DNA from: VRUE01 sp036403515
GTDB taxonomy: Bacteria > Actinomycetota > Thermoleophilia > Solirubrobacterales > 70-9
Length of the DNA stretch: 6,951 nucleotides
NCBI GenBank assembly: GCA_036403515.1
Contig: DASWQV010000085.1
Span: forward strand, 1 to 6,951
Direction: 5' to 3'
Shown here: positions 1 to 4,105 of the stretch, piece after piece
Numbering within the stretch: position 1 is the first letter of the stretch
Layout of the letters: each line of letters opens with the position of its first letter
Notes under the pieces: generated by a model
What the model was told of the DNA's origin: nothing
The model's database searches: none
Seen by the model: only the letters and a program-made list of their open reading frames with translations
Made by a program: the position numbers and the translations under genes

Positions 1-2
1 CG

Positions 3-287
3 CCGGCCTTTGCCGCGGTCTCCTCCGAAGCGACGATCGACTCCTCCTTCTCCAAGGGCATGGCCGGGGCAAGAGAGGGCTCGCTGGCCGGCATCTACTG
101 CCTCACCGCGGCGGGCTTCATCCCCAGGGGCGCCCAGGTCACCCCTCGCTTCACCGGCGAAGGCGACGTCAGCGCCTATGTGCGGATCGGCGGCACGATC
201 GACTGTCCCGCCCCGCAGGTGGAGGTGCAGACCTTCGACGGGGGAGTGCGCACGCGGGAGCCTTTTTACGTGGCGCTTTGGGGGTAG
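3..287 (+). CDS. C-terminal end of an unrecognised, probably exported protein (5' end outside window)
   Basis: The reading frame is open from the window edge to a TAG at 285-287, so only the last 94 residues are visible. They look like a beta-rich extracellular domain: a run beginning FAAVSSEATIDSSFSKG, then GIYCLTAAGFIP, then TPRFTGEGDVSAYVRIGG, then IDCPAPQVEVQTFDGG, ending FYVALWG. Two cysteines (in GIYCL and IDCP) could form a disulfide. From memory, similar tails (GxYCL, a variable stretch, CP, V.T.D, FYV at the end) occur in secreted hypothetical proteins of Solirubrobacterales, but I cannot name a family. No signal peptide can be judged because the N-terminus is missing. The in-frame ATG at 60 is probably internal, since the same frame and similar composition continue upstream of it. 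The next gene starts 43 bp later on the same strand. Function unknown. Confidence 0.6.
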   Translation, partial: PAFAAVSSEATIDSSFSKGMAGAREGSLAGIYCLTAAGFIPRGAQVTPRFTGEGDVSAYVRIGGTIDCPAPQVEVQTFDGGVRTREPFYVALWG

Positions 288-295
288 GTACGCCG

Positions 296-323
296 TTGGG
301 TCTTTTGGGAACGGGCTTATTCT
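296..323 (+). promoter_or_regulatory. Possible promoter of the TetR gene, leaderless
   Basis: TTGGGT (296-301) and TATTCT (318-323) are separated by 16 bases, and the GTG start of the TetR gene follows 7 bases after the second element. Transcription would then begin at or next to the start codon. No Shine-Dalgarno sequence precedes the GTG, which fits a leaderless mRNA, a common arrangement in actinobacteria. Both hexamers are only fair matches to consensus. Confidence 0.3.
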
Positions 324-330
324 GACCTTT

Positions 331-939
331 GTGGACAAGGAGGGGAGCGAGCGAGCGCGGCGACTGCCCCCTGGGCCGCACGGCCTTCCGCCAGAGCTGG
401 TCGAGCGCAACCAGCGCGAACGCTTGATCGCGGCGATGGCTGAAGTGTGTGCGGAGAGCGGCTACGGGAACACTTCGGTGACCGATGTCGCACGGCACGC
501 GGGGGTCTCCACCGCCAGCTTCTACCGGCAGTTCAGGGACAAGCGCGAGTGCATGCTGGCCAGCTTCAAAGAGCTGTTCGGGCGGTTGCTGGGAGAGGTC
601 GAGCGCGCTTGCGAGGCTGAGCCTGAGCTGGAGGAGAAGGCGAAGGTGGGGATTCGCACCGCCGCTGCCCTGCTGGCTGGCGATCCGCCTACGGCGCGCT
701 TGCTCGCGGTCGAGATCGGGGCGGTTGGGATCGAGGGCGTGCGGCTTCAGCATGAAGCGATTGAGCAACTGGCAGTGCGGCTGCGCGAGGCGCGTGAGCC
801 CGGCATCGCCGCCTCGTCCCAGGTCCCAAGCGCCGAGTGGGCCGCGGTCGCCGCGATGACCGCTCTGATTGCCCGGCGAGTCGCCGAGGGCGAGAGCGTG
901 CCGTCGGCGACGCTCGAAGTCATTTATCTGCAGTTCTGA
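331..939 (+). CDS. TetR/AcrR-family transcriptional regulator
   Basis: A 202-residue protein, the usual TetR length. It should bind DNA as a dimer and release it when a small ligand enters the C-terminal domain; neither ligand nor targets can be read from the sequence. The N-terminal DNA-binding domain spans about residues 27-75: helix 1 NQRERLIAAMAEVCAESGY, then TSVTDVARHAGVSTASFY (48-65) as the helix-turn-helix, then the typical FRDKRECMLASF. The leader RRLPPGPHGLPPELVERNQ resembles TetR proteins common in Thermoleophilia. Residues 80-202 are a helical, divergent ligand domain. I chose GTG 331 because it keeps this leader and follows a -10-like element. The same frame is open further upstream, but that part overlaps the preceding gene and has an Arg/Ser/Pro-rich shadow composition. 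The next ATG (436) would remove part of helix 1. A perfect palindrome at its stop codon may be its operator. Confidence 0.88.
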   Translation: MDKEGSERARRLPPGPHGLPPELVERNQRERLIAAMAEVCAESGYGNTSVTDVARHAGVSTASFYRQFRDKRECMLASFKELFGRLLGEVERACEAEPELEEKAKVGIRTAAALLAGDPPTARLLAVEIGAVGIEGVRLQHEAIEQLAVRLREAREPGIAASSQVPSAEWAAVAAMTALIARRVAEGESVPSATLEVIYLQF

Positions 940-948
940 CGCGTCAGA
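935..948. promoter_or_regulatory. Perfect 14-bp palindrome at the TetR stop codon, possible operator
   Basis: TCTGACGCGTCAGA is a perfect inverted repeat without spacer. It includes the TGA of the TetR gene (937-939) and lies 61 bp before the start of the coiled-coil gene. TetR proteins bind palindromes of about this size, often beside their own gene, so it could be an operator controlling the downstream gene. It could also be a weak RNA hairpin or chance. No T-tract follows, so a terminator is unlikely. Confidence 0.3.
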
Positions 949-996
949 GTCTCGCTTTGGGCGCATTTCGCGCGCCACGGGTACGGAACGGCCTGC

Positions 997-1002
997 GACA
1001 AT
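997..1002 (+). promoter_or_regulatory. Possible -10 element of the coiled-coil gene
   Basis: GACAAT lies 7 bases before the ATG at 1010, the distance expected for a leaderless transcript starting on the start codon. No convincing -35 hexamer is seen 16-18 bases upstream, and no Shine-Dalgarno sequence precedes the ATG. Confidence 0.3.
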
Positions 1003-1009
1003 AAGCTTC

Positions 1010-1363
1010 ATGTTCGGTCGCCACAGAGAAAGCCTGCGCGAGCTGATTCACAGCCAGCATGAGGAATCCAGGCGTCGCGAGGAGAAGTGGGAGCGCTACC
1101 TGGAGAAGCGCGACGAGGAGGTCCAGGTCTTTGTCGAGGAAGTACAGGCGCACAAGGCCGAACTCCACGGGCTCCGTGAAAAAGCGGAAGCTCGGGAAGA
1201 GGAAACCCGGGAGTTCAACCGCGAGATCCTGCTTCGCAACGAGAAGGTCTATACGAGCCTGATCGCCGAGATGGAAGAAGGGCGTATGCAGATCCGGGCT
1301 AATACCAAGGCCGTCCTCAGCGTTCTCGATCGGCTCAACGGCTCAGACGGCCTCGCTGCGTAA
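1010..1363 (+). CDS. Small charged coiled-coil protein of unknown function
   Basis: A 117-residue soluble protein, extremely rich in Glu, Arg and Lys. From about residue 5 to 95 it should form a nearly continuous alpha helix or coiled coil: REEKWERYLEKRDEEVQVF, then HKAELHGLREKAEAREEE, then FNREILLRNEKVYTSLIAEM. The end, MQIRANTKAVLSVLDRLNG, looks like a second amphipathic helix. There is no signal peptide, membrane segment or catalytic motif. I have the impression that the FNREILLRNEKVYT to VLSVLDRL region recurs in Solirubrobacterales hypothetical proteins, but I cannot name a family. ATG 1010 was chosen because it follows a -10-like element by 7 bases and because the in-frame extension further upstream has a shadow-like Arg/Ser composition overlapping the TetR gene. 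It is 70 bp after TetR on the same strand and 75 bp before imuB. No link to the SOS cassette is shown beyond proximity. Confidence 0.72.
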   Translation: MFGRHRESLRELIHSQHEESRRREEKWERYLEKRDEEVQVFVEEVQAHKAELHGLREKAEAREEETREFNREILLRNEKVYTSLIAEMEEGRMQIRANTKAVLSVLDRLNGSDGLAA

Positions 1364-1401
1364 TCCGCAAAGGGTTTGCTGCAAGGCATCGTTAAGTCCG
1401 C

Positions 1402-1431
1402 TTGATTCTGTTCGCCTCATGTACGAACATA
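1402..1431 (+). promoter_or_regulatory. Candidate imuB promoter overlapping the LexA box
   Basis: TTGATT (1402-1407) could be a -35 element. An A+T-rich AACATA (1426-1431), 18 bases further on, could serve as a poor -10. Transcription would start close to the imuB ATG at 1439, so the mRNA would be leaderless; no Shine-Dalgarno sequence exists upstream. The putative -10 lies inside the LexA palindrome, which would let bound LexA block RNA polymerase. The hexamers are weak; position relative to the SOS box is the main argument. Confidence 0.35.
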
Positions 1432-1439
1432 TGTTCGTA
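1422..1439. promoter_or_regulatory. LexA binding site (SOS box) at the imuB start
   Basis: TACGAACATATGTTCGTA is a perfect 18-bp palindrome. Its core CGAAC-ATAT-GTTCG (1424-1437) matches the Gram-positive/actinobacterial LexA consensus CGAAC-N4-GTTCG in both half-sites. Its last base is the A of the imuB ATG (1439-1441), so the operator directly abuts the coding sequence. It also sits in front of the gene family classically controlled this way: mycobacterial imuA'-imuB and dnaE2 are LexA targets. LexA binding should repress imuB until DNA damage triggers LexA self-cleavage. I saw no second copy elsewhere in the window. Confidence 0.9.
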
Positions 1440-2452
1440 TGGAGGTTGCTTGCGTCCTGATCCCTGAGACTGGTCCGACCGATCCGGTCGAGGCCGGTGA
1501 GCTGACCGAGCGACTGCTGCGCCGACTTGAGAGGATCGGCGCCACGGTCGAATCGGAGCGGCCCGGGGAGGCGTTCTTCACCCTCGATGGGCTGCGTGGG
1601 CTCTACGGGGGAGAGAGGGCCGGGGTGCTGGCGGCGGCGCGGCGGGCGGCGGAGATCGAGGTGCGGATCGGGGTTGCGCCCACCCGCTTCGCCGCCCACG
1701 CCGCCGCGCAAGGGGAGACGATCGTCCCGCCGCCGGCCGCAAGCCGCTTCCTGGCAGGCCTCCCCGTCTCGACGCTGGCCGGCAGGCTCGGGCTGCCGCC
1801 GCGCGAGGCGGGGAGCCTGATCGAGACGATGCGGCGGCTGGGGATCGAGACCCTTGGCGCGCTCGCGGCGCTCTCCCCGGCCAGTGTCGCCGACCGCTTC
1901 GGGCCGGCCGGCTTAGAAGCGCTGAGTTTCGCTCGCGGCGAGGAGGGGCCATTGCGCCCGCGCCGCCCGTACGAGGAGCTGGCCGAGGAGGTCGAGTTGC
2001 CCGAGGGCGCCGCCGGGGGCCAGCTCGAGCATGCCCTGAAGCTGCTCGTCGCCCGCCTTCTCGCCGCGCCCCAACGCAGGGGGAGAACGATGCTGGGCCT
2101 GCGCCTCGGCGCTCTGCTCAGCGGCGGCGGTAGCTGGAGCGTCGACCAGGGCCTGGGCCGGCCGAGTGCATCAGCGCGGATCCTGCTCGGAGTGCTGAGA
2201 CCGCGGCTGGAGGCACTGCCGGGACCGGTCAGCTCCCTGCGCCTGCGGGCGCTTGGCCTCGGTCCTCCGGTCGGCGATCAGCTCGAGCTCGCGGTTCGCG
2301 GCGAAGAGCCCCGGCGACGCCGCCTCGGCGAAGCGATCCGCGAGGTTCGCACCGCTCAGGGCGGCGACTCGCTGCTCACCATCGTGCCGCTCGACTCCGC
2401 CTCGCGCTTTCCCGAGCGCTGGGCGATGCTCGCCCCCAGCCCGGACCGATGA
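1439..2452 (+). CDS. imuB: ImuB-like Y-family DNA polymerase, shortened at the N-terminus
   Basis: A 337-residue protein of the DinB/UmuC-like Y family, closest in style to ImuB, the non-catalytic adaptor that links DnaE2 to the replication clamp during SOS mutagenesis. Visible in order: N-terminal strand MEVACVLIP (1-9); RPGEAFFTLDGLRGLYGG (41-58), which sits where active Y-polymerases have SxDE and here keeps Glu44 but has Gly43 in place of Asp; IGVAPTRFAAHAAA (77-90), the usual GxAxxK region; LPVSTL (108-113); helix-hairpin-helix with LGIETLGALAALS (about 127-150); then FARGEEGPLRPRRP leading to the little-finger region. GDQLELAV (Q281-V286) is at best a degenerate clamp-binding motif. About 65-70 residues normally found between the first strand and the helix before the SxDE site appear to be missing, including the palm and finger residues that bind metal and nucleotide, so it should not polymerise. 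ATG 1439 is the only credible start: it overlaps the LexA box and has no Shine-Dalgarno. Classification as an ImuB-like protein is firm; strict orthology is less so. Confidence 0.82.
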   Translation: MEVACVLIPETGPTDPVEAGELTERLLRRLERIGATVESERPGEAFFTLDGLRGLYGGERAGVLAAARRAAEIEVRIGVAPTRFAAHAAAQGETIVPPPAASRFLAGLPVSTLAGRLGLPPREAGSLIETMRRLGIETLGALAALSPASVADRFGPAGLEALSFARGEEGPLRPRRPYEELAEEVELPEGAAGGQLEHALKLLVARLLAAPQRRGRTMLGLRLGALLSGGGSWSVDQGLGRPSASARILLGVLRPRLEALPGPVSSLRLRALGLGPPVGDQLELAVRGEEPRRRRLGEAIREVRTAQGGDSLLTIVPLDSASRFPERWAMLAPSPDR

Positions 2453-2461
2453 GGACCGATG
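2443..2461 (+). repeat. Short tandem duplication over the imuB stop codon
   Basis: GGACCGATG occurs at 2443-2451 and again at 2453-2461, separated by one A. The first copy contains part of the imuB TGA (2450-2452). It may be replication slippage. It lies at the edge of the stretch holding the inverted ATPase gene, but no third copy is seen at the other edge (about 3760-3856), so it is not shown to be a target-site duplication. Confidence 0.6.
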
Positions 2462-2471
2462 GGAAAGGAGG

Positions 2472-2494
2472 GCTCCTGCTAGGGGCCCAGGAGC
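2472..2494. terminator. Possible hairpin between two convergent genes
   Basis: GCTCCTG (2472-2478) and CAGGAGC (2488-2494) can pair as a 7-bp stem with a 9-base loop. It sits 20 bp after the imuB stop and overlaps the stop codon of the convergent ATPase gene (2479-2481), a sensible place for a bidirectional terminator. There is no T-tract on either side, so it is not a classical intrinsic terminator. Confidence 0.25.
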
Positions 2495-3759
2495 GCGGCG
2501 GGGACAACCGCGATCCCGTCTTTGCGACGGTAGGCATCGCTGCCGGTCGTGACGAGCACGGCATCGATCAGCTCGTCGCCGATCTGATCCGCCAGCCAGC
2601 GCAGATGGCGAGTGTCGCGATCGGAGACGTCGCGAGTGAGCTTGACCTCGATCGCGACGACTCGCCCGTCGGCCCGCTCGACGATCAGGTCGATCTCATG
2701 CTGTCCAGCAGCCGTGCGCAGATGCTTGACCGAGGCCTCCGCGGCTTGCGCATAGGTACGCACGGAGAGGGCGACCAGCGACTCGAAAAGAGCGCCGAGA
2801 AGCGTTCCGTCGCGGGGGATTGGAGGCCCCGCCCCGCGACCTTCGAGCAGCGCAGCGGCGTCGACGCCGAGCAGCCGAGCGGCCAGCGCGGTGTCCGCGA
2901 GCTGATGCTTGGGAGGAGAGGAGAGGCGGGATATCCGGTTGCGTGTTGGCAACCAGGCCTCGATCGGGTCGAGGACCCAGAGCCGTTCGAGCACGTCGCG
3001 ATACGGAAGCGTGGTGGACTTCGCCGGCTTTTCGCCATGCCCGGCGGTGGCGGCATCGCGGATGGTCTCAAACGATGCGCTGGTCGAGGATGCGGCTGCA
3101 TACGCGGTCATCCAGCGCCTCAGCGCCGCCGGGTCGCGGATGTTGTGCCCGAGCTCCTCGAAGTCGCGGTCGACGATGCGGGCGAGGTAACCGTCGAGCT
3201 GTCCGCGGAGGGCACGGCCGGACAACGATCGCAGCCCCGGGAAGCCCGAGGAGACGATCTCTCCCACGTACTCCTCGAGCCCAATCCGACAAGCTCCGGA
3301 GAGGTTCGGTCGCCCTCCCTTCAAGAGTTGAGAGAGGCTGACGCTTGTCGCGGTCAGGCCGCGCTCGGAGAGCGCCAGCGGTCGCATCCGCAGACTGAGG
3401 ATGCGAGCGGCGCCGGAGTGAGAGCCCCGGGCCATAGGCCGCGAGGAGCCGGTGAGCAGGAACCTTCCTGGGGAGGCGCCAGCGTCCACCGCTCGTCTGA
3501 CGAGATCCCAAGTCTCGGGCAGGTATTGCCACTCGTCGATCAGCACCGGCGGAGGTCCATCGAGCAGCCGGGCCGGGTCGGCGACGGCGATGCTGAGCTG
3601 GCCAGGATCGTCGAGCTCGCGCACGCTCTCGGCGCGACGCGCGGCAGTGGCGGTCTTGCCAACCCCCTTGGCCCCTTCGATCGCCAGCGCGGCGACCGAC
3701 CGCATCAGCTCATTCAGCTCTGCGTCAACGACTCGTGGGGCGTATGGGCGTGGGCTCAC
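2479..3759 (-). CDS. AAA ATPase of the DUF4143 type with C-terminal nuclease-like domain
   Basis: A 426-residue protein on the opposite strand to its neighbours. The N-terminal AAA domain has Walker A GAKGVGKT (29-36), Walker B VLIDEWQ (72-78, Asp75-Glu76) and a sensor-1-like LLTGSSRP (101-108). The middle (about 130-330: EEYVGEIVSSGFPGL, LDGYLARIVDRDF, winged-helix-like AASSTSASFETIRDAA) fits DUF4143-associated regions. The C-terminal HEIDLIVE followed by VVAIEVKLT (Asp357, Glu371, Lys373) matches the D...ExK pattern of PD-(D/E)xK nuclease-like folds usual in this family. The family is widespread and often scattered by horizontal transfer; its cellular role is poorly defined and I assign none. 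GTG 3759 is the first possible start, because an in-frame TGA lies directly before it, and PRVVDAELNEL then begins the usual N-terminus; no strong Shine-Dalgarno is present. It converges on imuB and diverges from the DUF6504 gene, interrupting the imuB-dnaE2 order. Two direct repeats lie just upstream. Confidence 0.87.
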   Translation of the reverse strand: MSPRPYAPRVVDAELNELMRSVAALAIEGAKGVGKTATAARRAESVRELDDPGQLSIAVADPARLLDGPPPVLIDEWQYLPETWDLVRRAVDAGASPGRFLLTGSSRPMARGSHSGAARILSLRMRPLALSERGLTATSVSLSQLLKGGRPNLSGACRIGLEEYVGEIVSSGFPGLRSLSGRALRGQLDGYLARIVDRDFEELGHNIRDPAALRRWMTAYAAASSTSASFETIRDAATAGHGEKPAKSTTLPYRDVLERLWVLDPIEAWLPTRNRISRLSSPPKHQLADTALAARLLGVDAAALLEGRGAGPPIPRDGTLLGALFESLVALSVRTYAQAAEASVKHLRTAAGQHEIDLIVERADGRVVAIEVKLTRDVSDRDTRHLRWLADQIGDELIDAVLVTTGSDAYRRKDGIAVVPAALLGP

Positions 3760-3769
3760 TCATGAAGAC

Positions 3770-3815
3770 TACCATTTTGCAGGTATCTAGACTTCTATTC
3801 TGCAAGTATTTAGAC
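3770..3815 (-). repeat. Two abutting 23-bp direct repeats upstream of the ATPase gene
   Basis: Read on the minus strand, the units are 3815-3793 and 3792-3770. Both begin GTCTA, share the core GCA.AAT and agree at 18 of 23 positions; a GTCT at 3769-3766 could start a further unit. They lie 11-56 bp in front of the ATPase GTG, in an A+T-rich island (about 3765-3845) that contrasts with the GC-rich surroundings. Tandem sites spaced about two helical turns apart suggest binding of a regulator, perhaps the ATPase itself. They could equally affect the divergent DUF6504-dnaE2 genes. Confidence 0.6.
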
Positions 3816-3844
3816 GACTGTTTCGTAAGGTCTGGCCTTTTGAA

Positions 3845-3850
3845 AAGGAG
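3845..3850 (+). promoter_or_regulatory. Strong ribosome binding site of the DUF6504 gene
   Basis: AAGGAG is followed by 6 bases and then ATG 3857. It is the clearest Shine-Dalgarno sequence in the window and fixes this start. It implies that the DUF6504-dnaE2 mRNA has a real leader, unlike imuB. I could not identify a convincing promoter in the A+T-rich 80 bp upstream. Confidence 0.75.
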
Positions 3851-3856
3851 CCTTCG

Positions 3857-4105
3857 ATGACCCCCGGCCTGCGGCGGCTGTACGTGCCATGCCCCGTGAA
3901 GGTCGAGGCCAATCGGGCGGGTGAGCCGACCTCTGTCGACGGCGTCGCCGTCGAGGCAGTGCGGGAGGAGTGGGTGGTCGAGGATCGCTGGTGGACGCCG
4001 CGTCCGCTCGGCCGGCGCTACTTCGAGCTCGCGCTCGCCGACGGGTGCAACCTCGTCGTCTTCCGCAGCATCATCAGCGGACGCTGGTACCGGCAGCGCG
4101 GCTGA
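3857..4105 (+). CDS. Small DUF6504-like protein of the imuB-dnaE2 cassette
   Basis: An 82-residue basic/aromatic protein. The pattern EEWVVEDRWWTPRPLGRRYFELALADG followed by VVFR and GRWYRQRG, rich in Trp, Arg and Tyr in short beta strands, is what I recall of DUF6504, a small actinobacterial family often found between imuB-type and dnaE2 genes. Its biochemical role is not established; its position suggests a part in, or co-expression with, the translesion machinery. No signal peptide or membrane segment. ATG 3857 is set by the AAGGAG six bases upstream. Its stop TGA shares one base with the dnaE2 ATG (sequence TGATG at 4103-4107), so translation of the two is likely coupled. The family name is from pattern memory only; the coding call is stronger than the family call. 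Confidence 0.75.
   Translation: MTPGLRRLYVPCPVKVEANRAGEPTSVDGVAVEAVREEWVVEDRWWTPRPLGRRYFELALADGCNLVVFRSIISGRWYRQRG

Noticed and set aside
10..330. N-terminal extension of the TetR frame
   Set aside because: It overlaps the preceding gene's coding frame, is Arg/Ser/Pro-rich without conserved features, and would give a TetR far longer than usual.
169..1011. 280-codon open frame on the minus strand
   Set aside because: Antisense to the TetR gene and parts of its neighbours; the TetR frame has a clear helix-turn-helix domain and this one has nothing recognisable.
1367..1379. GCAAA-GGG-TTTGC hairpin after the coiled-coil gene
   Set aside because: Only a 5-bp, A/T-containing stem with a 3-base loop and no T-tract; too weak to call a terminator.
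2443..2461. GGACCGATG duplication as target-site duplication of an ATPase-gene insertion
   Set aside because: Both copies are on the same side of the gene, no copy is found near 3760-3856, and no transposase or terminal inverted repeats are present.
2449..3765. 438-codon open frame on the + strand whose ATG overlaps the imuB stop codon
   Set aside because: It is antisense to the ATPase gene along its whole length. The minus-strand product has Walker A, Walker B and ExK motifs, while this one has no recognisable motif. High GC keeps antisense frames open.
3725..3775. 16-codon leader frame (MVVFMSEPTPIRPTSR) overlapping the ATPase start
   Set aside because: Too short to support, lacks a Shine-Dalgarno sequence, and partly encoded in the direct repeat. 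A past frameshift joining it to the ATPase is possible but not shown.
3816..3856. Second LexA box in front of DUF6504-dnaE2
   Set aside because: The only similar string, reading CGAAAC on the minus strand near 3820-3825, has no matching GTTCG half-site at the right spacing.
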